Below are positions 1 to 9,101 of a stretch of 64,000 nt of DNA, piece by piece. A program made the translations under genes and the position numbers. Every line of letters begins with the position of its first letter. Position 1 is the stretch's first letter. Under the pieces are notes generated by a model that was not told the origin of the DNA, did not search any database, and saw only the letters and a list, made by a program, of their open reading frames with translations. The DNA comes from Pomphorhynchus laevis (lineage: Eukaryota > Acanthocephala > Palaeacanthocephala > Echinorhynchida > Pomphorhynchidae), in assembly GCA_012934845.2 (NCBI GenBank), contig WNNJ02000525.1:1-64000 (forward strand), read 5' to 3'.

Positions 1-529
1 TAAATATTTATTAAATATTCATTGAATATTTAATATATATAATAAATATTCAATATTTATGAATATTTATAAATATTTATGAATATTTATACTATAAATC
101 TTAATAGCCATACCTCAAATATATTTCTAGCCTTCCGTAGACTTGAAGTTGATATTAATAAATTAATTTGTGTAACTTTGTGTAAATTTGTGTAACTTTA
201 AAGTTGATAAAAATAATGACAAAAATATCGTAAAAATACCTTCATCTGTAATCAACAATTTTCATTAAACCATTCAAATTATTTTAGTTAATGTTCTTAA
301 TCTTATCATATGATTGATAAAAACGACCTATAAAAATATAACCACGGGAATTATAATGGGTCACTACTTTTGTTTAGTAAGTACTTTCCAAATCAATAGT
401 CTATTTTGATTAAGTCAGCAGAGAGTGAAATAAATTTTTATTATCAAAATTTGCATAATTTTAATTAGCTGGCTGCTCTATCATTATGACGAAACTTATT
501 TTGGATAATTTTTTAAAATATTTTTTTTT
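1..529. other. AT-rich non-coding DNA with an AATATTTAT simple repeat
   Basis: The first 95 bases are built from AATATTTAT/ATAAATATT-like words. The rest, to about 530, is AT-rich with no convincing reading frame or RNA gene. I see nothing else in it. Confidence 0.6.
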
Positions 530-714
530 CATGTTGTGAGTCAATGTATATGAAGTTGAAAGTAATGAAGTAATGATGCCGTAGCTGGTTTCTGTTGCTA
601 AATCACCTTGTGTGATCAAGCAAAATTGTCAAAATAAAGAAATCATTAAAAGAACCATAAGCACCGATTATATGATTTCCTTATCACAACATTGTTAAAT
701 ATAAAAAATATTTA

Positions 715-1053
715 GACCCATCAATTAATAAGAAAGATTTTCTTATACAAAATTAGTACATGGGGATAAAAAGAAAAGAAGAAAAAGAAGATGTGTCAGA
801 TATTCTTCCTATTTCGTTCTGTTTAGTCCTACAATTTATGGCCTAAGTTCCGATGAGATATCAGCCCTACAGTCAATCCAACACGCCGCCTTTCCACTAA
901 ACCACCCGGGGTCTTTCACCCTCAAAGAGTCCAATCAAGGCGGACCATGCTTGGTGAAGAGATCCGAAGAGCGTGAGAAACCTTAGCCTTTGCTCAGGGG
1001 GACGTCCTCTAGAAAAGAAGACTAATCCCGAGATAGCCCAAGTGCCCTAATAT
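715..1053 (-). mobile_element. 5'-truncated 3'-end fragment of the local I/R1-type LINE, inserted in the tandem array
   Basis: Bases 840-1045 match the complement of the ORF2 C-terminus of the LINE at 3539-7503 (around its 7150-7375). The fragment is flanked by a near-identical direct repeat, TTAAATATAAAAAATATTTA-like, at about 695-714 and 1053-1072. That is the expected target-site duplication of an L1-style insertion. It breaks one unit of the surrounding array. Confidence 0.75.
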
Positions 1054-1478
1054 TAAATATAAAAAATATTTAATATTCTACGGCTTACTGATTGGTAAAC
1101 CGTAGACCCATCAATTCAAAGAACTAAGTTCGAATCTAAAAGTGCAAATATTGTTCAAAAGGAAACGACATATTAATCATTGTGATTAATTCGAGTTTAA
1201 GAGATTAATCAGTTTTACTGATTGTTAATATACCATCAAAATATAAACGATCAGCTGTGGTAAAAATTTCCAAAAATTGATGATCGAATTCATTATGGAT
1301 CTTTGACGGCATGTTCAATCAGCTTTTTCATTATATATAATGAAATCACAGATTCTATGATTTCCAAATCACACCAATTCAAATAAGTCAATCCAATCCG
1401 TAGACCCATCAATTGAAAGAACTTAAATTCGCCTCTAAAAGTGCAAATATAGTTCAAAAGGAAACTACAGCGATACAC

Positions 1479-1545
1479 AGCATTGTGATGAATTCGGGTT
1501 TAACATTGCACGCAGTAGCGGAAGAAACAATCCCAAATGTCAGGC
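1479..1545 (+). ncRNA. Degenerate hammerhead-like segment, array unit 2
   Basis: The conserved core has changed from CTGATGA to GTGATGA (1485-1491). The downstream GAAACAA box and a TGTC cleavage-site-like word remain, with ACA/TGT still able to form part of stem III. It is very unlikely to be active. Confidence 0.45.
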
Positions 1546-1695
1546 TTAAATCTGCTATATTGTGAGTGAAAGTGTATGGAATTGGAAATAATGAAGGAAT
1601 GATACCGTAGCTTGTTTTTGTTGCTAAATCACGGTGTCATCTAGCAAAATTAGCAAATACATAGAATTACAATTCATTATAAACAGCATCTGGTG

Positions 1696-1782
1696 ATCTA
1701 TTTCAAGACGCTATTAATAATCTGTGTAATTAACAGTAAATTAATTCAGAAACAAAAACTTCTATTACTTCAAATGATGACA
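1696..1782 (-). mobile_element. Short Penelope-like element fragment inside the tandem array
   Basis: This stretch matches 56548-56640, which lies beside the PLE at 57119-58383. The match covers the words CGCTATTAATAATCTGTGTA, ACAGTAAATTAAT and AAAAACTTCTA. It stops just before the hammerhead-like segment found in the 56.6-kb copy. It shows that a PLE terminus was copied or moved into the array. Confidence 0.6.
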
Positions 1783-1954
1783 AGCACCAATTATATGATC
1801 TCGTGATCACATCATTGTTAAATATAAAGAAATAATGCTTAAAATGCATCTCGGAAAATGTAATTTCAGAGAGTCATTACATTGAAGGTTTCATATACTA
1901 AAGAATTTATATATCTACAGAACGGTTAGACGGTTTTAGCTGTACTGGATGGTC

Positions 1955-2006
1955 ATCCTAGTCGGTAAAGCATAGACTTGACGATCGAAAGAACTAGGTT
2001 CGAATC
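1955..2006 (+). promoter_or_regulatory. tRNA-like internal pol III A and B boxes
   Basis: CCTAGTCGGTAAAGC (A-box-like, 1957-1971) is followed at tRNA spacing by GGTTCGAATC (B box, 1998-2007). The distance from AGTCGG to GGTTCGAATC is about 37 bases, as between positions 14 and 52 of a tRNA. Equivalent pairs occur in the other units near 2418/2457, 2866/2906 and 3293/3330, with more decay in the middle units. The T-stem does not pair well, so this is a tRNA-derived head rather than a working tRNA gene. Transcription by pol III is inferred, not shown. Confidence 0.55.
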
Positions 2007-2048
2007 TGGAAGTGCAAATAGTGTTCAACAGGAAATTACAGCGGTACA

Positions 2049-2119
2049 CAGCCTTCTAATGAGTTCGGGTGCACCATGGAACGCAGTAGCGGACGAAACA
2101 ATACCAATTTGTCGGGCTA
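2049..2119 (+). ncRNA. Hammerhead-ribozyme-like segment, array unit 3
   Basis: The layout is type I. Stem I comes from AGCC (2050-2053) with GGCT after the cleavage site. Stem II is GTTCG/CGGAC, five pairs including one G-U, around a 22-base loop that holds a GGTGCACC palindrome. The GAAA box follows, and stem III is ACAA/TTGT, four perfect pairs with a seven-base loop, ending in TTGTC. The core reads CTAATGA rather than CTGATGA, which changes the conserved G5, so this copy is probably dead. Confidence 0.6.
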
Positions 2120-2506
2120 AAATCTGGCATGTTGTATAAAGTTAAAAGAAGCCATATACTATGGAGTTGGACGTAATGACAAATAACGTAGCTGGTTTCT
2201 GCTGCGAAATCACATTGTGTGATCTAGCAAAATGGACAAAATAAATGAAAGAATGCATCAAAGGATCAACAATACCGATTCAATGATATTTTGATAACAT
2301 CAGTGATAAATATAAAAAAATTCTTTGAACGCATATCAGTCAAATACGGATTCAGAAATTCATTACATTGAAGGTTTCATACACTGAAGAATTTCTAACT
2401 ATACTGGATGGTCAGCCTAGCTGGTAAAGCATATACCTAATGATCGAAAGAACTTTAGTTCGAATATAAAAGTGCAAATAGGTTCAAAGGGAAACTACAG
2501 CGGTAC

Positions 2507-2580
2507 ACAGCCTTCTGATGAGTTCGGATGTACCATCGCACGGCAGTAGCGGATGAAACAATACCAATATATTAGGCTAA
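2507..2580 (+). ncRNA. Hammerhead-ribozyme-like segment, array unit 4
   Basis: The core CTGATGA (2515-2521) is intact. Stem II GTTCG/CGGAT can form with wobble pairs, and GAAAC is present at 2555-2559. The stem III/cleavage side reads TATTA where unit 3 has TTGTC, so stem III is weakened. Unit 4 keeps the core that unit 3 has lost, and unit 3 keeps the stem III that unit 4 has lost. Confidence 0.55.
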
Positions 2581-2956
2581 AATCGGGCATATTGTGAGTC
2601 AAGATGTATGAAGTTGAAAGTAATAAAGGAATGAAACCGTAGCCGGTTTCTGTTGCGAAATCACATTGTGTGATCTAACAAAATTGACAAAATAAATGAA
2701 AGAATCTATCAAAAGATCACCATCATCGATTTTATGATCTCCTGATCACACCAGTGACAAATTTAAAGAATGTTTAAAATGCATCTCGGAAAATACGGTT
2801 TTAGAAATTCATTACATTAAAGGGTTCATACACTGAAGAATTTCTAACTATATAGGATGGTCAGCCTAGTCGGTAAAGCATATACCTAATGATTGAAAGA
2901 ACTTTGGTTCGAATATAAAAGTGCAAATAGGTTCAAAAGGAAACTACAGCGGTACA

Positions 2957-3030
2957 CAGCCTTCTGATGAGTTCGGATGTACCATCGCACGGCAGTAGCG
3001 GATGAAACAATACCAATATATTAGGCTAAA
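2957..3030 (+). ncRNA. Hammerhead-ribozyme-like segment, array unit 5
   Basis: Almost base-for-base the same as the unit 4 segment: CTGATGA at 2964-2970, GTTCG/CGGAT stem II, GAAAC, and the weakened TATTA stem III side. A recent tandem duplication explains the identity. Confidence 0.55.
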
Positions 3031-3379
3031 ATCGGGCATATTGTGAGTCAAGATGTATGAAGTTGAAAGTAATAAAGGAATGAAACCGTAGCCGGTTTCT
3101 GTTGCGAAATCACATTGTGTGATCTAACAAAATTGGTAAACTAAATGAAAGAATGCATCAAAGGATCAACAACACCGATTTAATAGTCTTTTGATCACAT
3201 CAGTGATAAATATAAAGAATGCTTTGAATTCATATCAGAAAAATGCGGTTCAGAAATTTATTACATTGAAGGTTTTATATACTAAAGAATTTTCGGTAAA
3301 GCATAGACCTAACGATCGAAATAACTAGGTTCGAATCTAGAAGTGCAAATAGTGTTCAACAAGAAACTATAGCGGTACA

Positions 3380-3410
3380 CAGCCTTCTGATGAGTTTGGG
3401 TGTATCATTA
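3380..3410 (+). ncRNA. Truncated hammerhead 5' half, last array unit
   Basis: CTGATGA is kept at 3387-3393, preceded by AGCCTT as in the other units. The unit loses similarity before the GAAA box. The array ends here, about 130 bases before the LINE. Confidence 0.5.
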
Positions 3411-3610
3411 AACGACTGCTCACCATATGAATCTGTAATGATTATGTATTTGGATAATAATATCAGTAGGAATTATCCATACGGAATATTTCTAGCACCG
3501 TCGCCATTAACTTCAAACCACATGATTGACAATTTTTACGACCACCACCGATTGAAACATATCATCATTATATTACACCAAAAAAGTGATCTAAAGTAAA
3601 TACAAAAAAA

Positions 3611-4873
3611 ATGAAAAAGTCAAGCAGTCAAAAATTTACCATCGGTGCTTCAAACAACTTACAAAATCAAGCTAATATGGAACGGAACTCAGGTATTTCT
3701 AATGTAACATCGAATTCTCAAGCCAAAGAAAACAAGGTTAGTCCTATTTCGTCTAATTTTTTAATCTCAAGCACGGATGGAGAACTCCCTCCTGTGCCTA
3801 AAGTGGTGAATCTGGTAATAATCAGACTTCTTCAACCATTTGAAAGGAAGAATCTTTTCAATATTTTTCTGAGAGAGTTTACAAGCTCTTATAAGAAGAG
3901 AATTCTATTTAATTCGATAAAATATTTAGATTCCGAAATCCGGGTTTCTTTCAGCTCTCCAGATCTGGCAGCATCGTACCTAGAATTCTTCGAAACACAC
4001 CTAAAAGAATTTGGGTCAACTACTTACAGGCCTATTCAGGCGACTTTGAAAATTAATAATTTTCCGCCCTTCGCAACGGAGGAAGATATCATTGCTCTCA
4101 CATCTGAGTTCAAAATTCATAATATTCGCCCAATCCTGGGCAAGAAAGGCCAGGCTATACCAATAGCATTCTGTTCTACCGCAGTCGATCAGGCGGAATG
4201 TCTGGCTAAAAGCAAATGTAACCCCTTTCTGGGGTACAATCTTTCTTTCAATATCGTAGATGCTGATGACTTAACATACCCCCATTGCAATGGGTGCCAC
4301 CTCTGGGGGCACTGGTCCTCGAACTGTACTAGGCCCCATACGTGTGGGGTTTGCAGCTCTTCCGAAGTCCATGAGGGGAAATGTTCTCTCCCCCCTCTGT
4401 GTTCCAATTGTGGTGGTCAGCACCCGGCCTGGTCTAGAAGATGTCCTATCTTCAAAGAATACAAATTAAGGCATTGTGGGGCACCGGTCAAACCGGCCCA
4501 CTTTGCCGCTGCCAGCTTATCCAATTCAAACGGTTATGGTATGTCTGACACCGACATTTTCAAAATTGTTGACGCAAGACTACAGACATATAAAGACGAG
4601 ATTCGAGCCTTAATGAACCATCTGATAGCGAAATTCGAGGAGTCCCGTTCTCCTCCATCGACGATTCTTACCTCTTCAAAGAGAGCCCCCCGTTCTAAGA
4701 AGAGATCATCTTCTAAACAAAAGTTGGCTTCCTTGAAGTTGGCAAAGAAAGATGATATATGCTGGGAGTTGTTGGCCTCAGAGGGAGATGAAGATAATGC
4801 CGGTGGGCAAGTGTCTTCTCCTGGTAGGGCTGGGAGTGAGAAGGGCAACTTTCTCTCTCCTAGTTTCTGCTAG
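3611..4873 (+). CDS. LINE ORF1, gag-like RNA-binding protein with three zinc knuckles
   Basis: A 420-residue protein. After a low-complexity N-terminus there is a region typical of I/Jockey/R1 ORF1 proteins, then a block of three zinc knuckles at about residues 226-279. They read C-x2-C-x4-H-x4-C in CNGCHLWGHWSSNC, then one starting CGVC and one CSNCGGQHPAWSRRC. The C-terminus is basic and serine-rich (about 355-385). In this class ORF1p binds element RNA to form the RNP that carries it to the nucleus. The ATG at 3611 is the first in frame and follows an A-rich leader. Copies of the same protein in broken form lie at 29414-30617 (minus) and 30757-31961 (plus). Confidence 0.85.
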   Translation: MKKSSSQKFTIGASNNLQNQANMERNSGISNVTSNSQAKENKVSPISSNFLISSTDGELPPVPKVVNLVIIRLLQPFERKNLFNIFLREFTSSYKKRILFNSIKYLDSEIRVSFSSPDLAASYLEFFETHLKEFGSTTYRPIQATLKINNFPPFATEEDIIALTSEFKIHNIRPILGKKGQAIPIAFCSTAVDQAECLAKSKCNPFLGYNLSFNIVDADDLTYPHCNGCHLWGHWSSNCTRPHTCGVCSSSEVHEGKCSLPPLCSNCGGQHPAWSRRCPIFKEYKLRHCGAPVKPAHFAAASLSNSNGYGMSDTDIFKIVDARLQTYKDEIRALMNHLIAKFEESRSPPSTILTSSKRAPRSKKRSSSKQKLASLKLAKKDDICWELLASEGDEDNAGGQVSSPGRAGSEKGNFLSPSFC

Positions 4874-4907
4874 GAGGTAGGCATCCCACTCCAGCTGTCG
4901 TAACACA

Positions 4908-7367
4908 ATGCAAAGTAGTCAAGAGCCTTTTTCACTGAATATACTTCAGTGGAATTCGGGAGGTGCTTCTGCTCTTAGCCTTCTATCTGGTAGAGATGCG
5001 GATGTTATAGTCCTTCAGGAGACGCGGTCTATCCGTATCCCCCAGGACATTACTCGATTTATCCCCAAGCATATTTACACCCACTTCACTCCGTACATAA
5101 CCCCTCCTCACGCCTCTTCATCTCAAGGTCTCTTAACCCTAGTTAAATGCTCCTTAAGATCATCCCTTCTTTTAAACTATTCTTGTCCAGCCCTGTCTTG
5201 TTTAGCTGTTTCACTTTGTAAGAATGGTAAACGTATCAGCATAGCCAATATCTATATTAGGCCAGGGGAAATTCACAAGAACCGTGATCTCCTGGACCGT
5301 ATCTTGGGTAGTGGCTATGACATGTTACTCGGTGACTTCAACGACAGAACTGGTCGTTGGATTAATGCAGCACTCCGCAGAGCCAGGAACGATTACCTTA
5401 TTCACAAACCACCGTCCCCAACTTTTCATTGCTCAACAACTAATTCTCTCCTCGACATATTACTGCTTCATAAGATGTGGTTGTTGAAACCCATCTGCAC
5501 TGAGCAGTCGCGCCAAAAACAGACCATCTCTCATGACCTAATTCGTTGGCGGATAGAGGAAGATACGTTGCTTAGAAGGAGGTTTCACTTTGATCCCATC
5601 AGAGTGGCTTTCTTTCAGGCGGCTATCCAACTCTTCCCCAGAATTGGTAATGAGAATTTGACCGAATTTAATTCCTTCCTCTCCTCGCAAGCTACCACGT
5701 TTCTTTCGACTACCTATAAAGGTCATATTTACAATCCCACTCCAACAAAACTCAAGGTTTTGGCTAAAATGCTAGGTCTTCCCAATGTCTCTGTTTCCGC
5801 CAGGCAGGCCATCTCGAATGAATACTGGAGCACTAGATATAGGTTCCAGCTGAGCAGGGATAAGGCGAACATCGCTCACCTTAACCCTTCTCAGTCTTCC
5901 TTCTGGAAGATATTCAAGAAGGAGAAGTTTGTCTGTTGGAAGGATAGAGCTTTGGGTTGGATTGGTAGTATAGGCCTTGATAATGTTTTGAAGGAGTCAC
6001 TATCCCTACATAATTATGGAGCCACTCAATCTCCCCAACCAATCCCGCCTTGGGGTGACTTCAGAAGCAGGGACTTATCTGTTACAGATATCCTGAACTC
6101 CTGGGGGCCACTTCCGGGCACCTCTAAATCCGTCGCTCCACTATCTTCTCGAGTCTGTCAGCTTTTGACAGCCGATCAAAGAAGAGAAGTGGCCGTCACA
6201 ATGCTTTTAGCCTCACCATCCGATGTAGCCGGCATCAATATTAGTCGTAGAATTTTCTTACCAAAGCATAGTCCGGTTTCATGTCCCAAAGATCTGCGTC
6301 CCATTTCGATTCAAAACTCCCTCATCTCCATCTACGAAAAAGCGCTTGCGCGTAGAATCCGCGACCATTTAAGTAGGCGTAATTTGATCCCACCGAGTTT
6401 TCACGGGTTTGTCAAGGGACGCTCGGTTCATTCAGCAATAGGTGAAGTGCATCAGTTTTGTAGGGATAATAGCCATCAACTAGCTGTGGCTGTTTTCCTT
6501 GACTTTTCTGCTGCATTTGACCGCATTTCCATTCCCTTTGTTATCTCCTCTCTCAGGTCACTCGGGTTGCCTGCGAGAATTGTTAACAGGGTGGAGATAT
6601 TACTGTTTACCAAGAGGTTCTACTATGAAGACGACCCTGATGCGTGTCAGTTCTACCCTATTACAGGTGTGCCCCAAGGATCCCCACTTTCTCCTATCTT
6701 ATTTCTTGCTGCCTCCATTGTACTATTCAAGAATTTTAAACGTGATCAACATCTAGTGGTATACGCTGATGATACCACGGCCCTGTTCTCTGGACGCAGG
6801 TGCAAAGATGTCGCTTCGGACATCAGCCGTTTCTTTTTAAGATTAACAGACCAGCTGACCCTATCCAATCTTATTTTAAATTCATCAAAATCGCAGGTAG
6901 TTGTCTTTCATGGCACCCCTGCGACAAAGAAAAAATTAAAGAGACTAGCACTCTCAGCTCTATCTTCTATATTGACTAATCAACCACTCCCTACCTTCAC
7001 AAGTCGAGTAAAATACCTGGGGTTCACTGTTACGGTGAACTGGTCGGCGAAAGCTGACCTGGATAGACTTAAACGTATCCTGAAGAAAGCTAGGTGGGCC
7101 CTGAAACGGGCTCAGCATCTGTCGTTGAATGGGAAAACCCAAGTGCGCCTCTGGGGTACTTGGGCTATCTCGGGATTAGTCTTCTTTTCGAGAGGACGTC
7201 CTCCAGAGCAAAGACTAAGGTTTCTCAAGCTCCTCATCTCGCGATTACCGCGCATAGTCCGCCTAGATTGGATTCTTCGGGGGGTGATAGACCCCGGGTG
7301 GTTCAGTCGAAGAGCGGCGTGTTGGATGTGCTGGAGGGCTCAGATCCCGCTGGACCTGAGGCCGTGA
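4908..7367 (+). CDS. LINE ORF2, APE-type endonuclease plus reverse transcriptase
   Basis: An 819-residue polyprotein for target-primed reverse transcription. The N-terminal endonuclease (about 1-215) shows LNILQWN, VIVLQET and LLGDFND; its last catalytic motif reads SHDLIRW where SDH is usual. The RT follows, with FLDFSAAFDRI (about 530), GVPQGSPLSPILF (about 587), VVYADD (about 618), the LNSSKSQVVVF segment and VKYLGFTV. It ends with LDLRP and has no RNase H domain or C-terminal zinc knuckle that I can see. The region between endonuclease and RT looks short next to typical I/R1 proteins of over 1000 residues. The frame is unbroken. Whether it is active cannot be told from sequence. Confidence 0.85.
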   Translation: MQSSQEPFSLNILQWNSGGASALSLLSGRDADVIVLQETRSIRIPQDITRFIPKHIYTHFTPYITPPHASSSQGLLTLVKCSLRSSLLLNYSCPALSCLAVSLCKNGKRISIANIYIRPGEIHKNRDLLDRILGSGYDMLLGDFNDRTGRWINAALRRARNDYLIHKPPSPTFHCSTTNSLLDILLLHKMWLLKPICTEQSRQKQTISHDLIRWRIEEDTLLRRRFHFDPIRVAFFQAAIQLFPRIGNENLTEFNSFLSSQATTFLSTTYKGHIYNPTPTKLKVLAKMLGLPNVSVSARQAISNEYWSTRYRFQLSRDKANIAHLNPSQSSFWKIFKKEKFVCWKDRALGWIGSIGLDNVLKESLSLHNYGATQSPQPIPPWGDFRSRDLSVTDILNSWGPLPGTSKSVAPLSSRVCQLLTADQRREVAVTMLLASPSDVAGINISRRIFLPKHSPVSCPKDLRPISIQNSLISIYEKALARRIRDHLSRRNLIPPSFHGFVKGRSVHSAIGEVHQFCRDNSHQLAVAVFLDFSAAFDRISIPFVISSLRSLGLPARIVNRVEILLFTKRFYYEDDPDACQFYPITGVPQGSPLSPILFLAASIVLFKNFKRDQHLVVYADDTTALFSGRRCKDVASDISRFFLRLTDQLTLSNLILNSSKSQVVVFHGTPATKKKLKRLALSALSSILTNQPLPTFTSRVKYLGFTVTVNWSAKADLDRLKRILKKARWALKRAQHLSLNGKTQVRLWGTWAISGLVFFSRGRPPEQRLRFLKLLISRLPRIVRLDWILRGVIDPGWFSRRAACWMCWRAQIPLDLRP

Positions 7368-7509
7368 CATCATTATGAAGACTAAATGCTATTATGAATT
7401 ATCTTATTTGAACTGCATTTGTTTTTTTTTTCTAATGTCTCTTTTCGTTATTTTTTAGTGGTTGTTAGTTATTTAAGAAATTCCTTATCTTATCTTATAT
7501 TCAACACCA

Positions 7510-8160
7510 TTTACAACACCATCTCCACCACAGTGACGACAGTAATCAATGACGAATTAAGTAAATTACATTGAGCATTCAGGCTCGATCCGACCGAAAA
7601 CATAAGGACCCGCTTATCGATGGAAAATCAATGTTTTACTACGGTTTTGTACATCTAACTTGTTTTGACACTGAACATGTAAATAGTTCTTTTTTCAAAA
7701 ATCGCATTACGCTGCGCGTTTTCTAATTTTATTTTGGAAATTTATTAAGAAATTCTGTTTACTGATAAATGTTGTTGTGGTTTCTTACTCCGATAAAATT
7801 GCAAATTTAAAACATTTCATTAGTAGAAACTTAACTGTGATTTTAGGTCACTAATTACTGATATACAGTTATTGCAATAAAAACTAAAGTTAACTCATGC
7901 TCAAATATATTTCATGTTTGAGGAATCTACAAAAACGACGAATTTGCCATTGTTTAATTTAGGTTGAGCTTAAGAAAAATAAACATGCGGTATTTTTAGT
8001 CCTATCAATTAGGCCTGGTTAAGTCAAATGCATTAAAATTATTATTTTCAAAATGATTGGAATTATGTCTATATACTTAATGACGAAATTACGAAATACG
8101 CAATTACTAAACCTTGAATATTTAAATTATTTGGATCAACGACAATGCAATCATACAACT
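7510..8160. other. Non-coding, AT-rich
   Basis: No reading frame, RNA gene or clear repeat was recognised between the LINE tail and the repeat beginning near 8165. Confidence 0.5.
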
Positions 8161-8451
8161 TTAATTTATTTCGCATAGATAATCCAATTGAATATAATAA
8201 TTATCTACATTCCAATATATATGAACATCTACAATATATCCATATTATCTATTTAAGTTATTAATTTTATCAAATATAAGGGTTTACATATTACATTTAA
8301 ACTCAAGAAGCTTCGTATTTCGTAGTGATTCACCATTAAAAAATTACTTAAAATGTAAAGTAATTTAAATAAATTTAAGCGGTTAACTATTTGAATAATA
8401 TTTAAATTATATTTAATTAATGGAGAGAGTGAAATTATTATTTTATTAAAA

Positions 8452-8490
8452 GTCAAATTTTCGATGGCTAACTGCTATCATCCTCAGGAC
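8452..8490 (-). ncRNA. Hammerhead-ribozyme-like motif, left arm of fold-back
   Basis: Read on the minus strand: GTC (stem I), CTGAGGA core, stem II GATAGC/GCCATC (five of six pairs) with loop AGTTA, then GAA, AATT as a self-complementary stem III, U17, and GAC closing stem I. All parts are in the right order at the right spacing. A four-base palindromic stem III fits the dimeric type I ribozymes known from Penelope-like elements. Confidence 0.6.
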
Positions 8491-8514
8491 AAAGTTATGA
8501 AAAATGTACATTTT

Positions 8515-8547
8515 GTCCTAATAGTAGTTAGCTATCGAAAATTCGAC
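8515..8547 (+). ncRNA. Hammerhead remnant, right arm of fold-back
   Basis: Plus strand: GTC, then a shortened core region (about six bases missing next to the left arm), the AGTTAGCTATC half of stem II, GAA, palindromic AATT, C17, and GAC. It matches the left-arm motif but lacks part of the catalytic core, so it is a relic. Confidence 0.5.
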
Positions 8548-9101
8548 TTTTAATAAAATAATAATTTCACTCTCTCCGCTAATTGAATATAATTTAAAAT
8601 GAGTGAACAATCAATTTAACATAATATCTAAAGTATTGATGTTTTGATAATATCTAAACAATAGGTAAAATTAGAAACTTAATGCTTACTTCTCTATATT
8701 AATGATCTACATTCGAATATATAAACATCTACTATATATCCATATTATCTAGTTAATTTATATTAATTTTATTAAATATAAGGGTTTAATAAGTTAGTAC
8801 TTATTATAATGCACGTTAACACATGTGCTTTATAACAACTGATTTGAACACTTTATCTCGCTTTGAAACGTAATTCTGACGAGGATTATTTGTCTATTTA
8901 TAAAATATAATTTAAATTTATAGTTTTATAGTCAATTACATAAATTGACCATAATGGATTAAACTTTACAAATTAGTAAGATTTCTGATCATATCATATT
9001 CTTTCAAATACTATACCAAATCAGTAAAATACAACTATTTTGGAAAAGATGATTTATATATTTCTTGTCAGCTGGTCAAACGTTGTGCATCTGCTTAATA
9101 A

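Larger units (their letters stand above)
530..3410 (+). repeat. Tandem array of ~450-bp tRNA-headed, hammerhead-bearing units
   Basis: About five to six diverged units follow each other head to tail. Comparing the core of each unit (about 1485, 2056, 2515, 2964, 3387) gives spacings near 571, 459, 449 and 423 bases. The units at 2430-2880 and 2880-3300 are almost identical over long stretches, so part of the array duplicated recently. Each full unit holds, in order, a tRNA-like segment with A- and B-box words, a hammerhead-like segment of about 75 bases, and a conserved tail (tGTAGCTGGTTTCTGTTGC, then a TCACATTGTGTGA palindrome). The first unit (530-715) is cut by a LINE fragment and the last is truncated near 3410. 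The organisation is like the schistosome Sm-alpha SINE or an animal retrozyme. The SINE-like reading is inference. Confidence 0.75.
3539..7503 (+). mobile_element. Apparently full-length I/R1-superfamily LINE with both ORFs open
   Basis: ORF1 (3611-4873) and ORF2 (4908-7367) are both uninterrupted and separated by 34 bases. The 5' end is set loosely from ACCACCGAT at about 3546, which also occurs about 70 bases before ORF1 in the copy at 30750. The 3' end is a short CTTAT repeat (about 7484-7503), comparable to the TTAC repeat ending the copies at 26.8 and 34.6 kb. At least seven other pieces of the family lie in this window, at 715, 24780, 26797, 30750, 34713, 60330 and 61537. This is the only one here with long open frames, so it is the best local candidate for a recently active copy. 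No clear target-site duplication was found by eye. Confidence 0.85.
8404..8600. repeat. Fold-back with ~75-bp arms carrying hammerhead-like segments
   Basis: The left arm (8404-8476) and right arm (8521-8600) are inverted copies, sharing GGAGAGAGTGAAATTATTAT, TTTTATTAAAAGTC and the GCTAACT/AGTTAGC words. The spacer is about 45 bases. Each arm contains a hammerhead-like motif reading towards the outside of the fold-back. This resembles inverted terminal pieces of Penelope-like elements. An inverted-repeat DNA transposon is the alternative, but I see no transposase. Confidence 0.75.
8165..8790. repeat. Direct repeats flanking a fold-back
   Basis: A block of about 100 bases at 8185-8285 (ACATCTACAATATATCCATA, then a TTATCT and AATATAAGGGTTT run) recurs at 8690-8790 with about 85 percent agreement by eye. 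Between the two lies the fold-back at 8404-8600. The arrangement suggests an insertion into, or duplication around, an older repeat. Confidence 0.6.

Noticed and set aside
2401-2450. CTGAAGA words in the array as further hammerhead cores
   Set aside because: No GAAA box follows within stem II distance, and no stems can be drawn.
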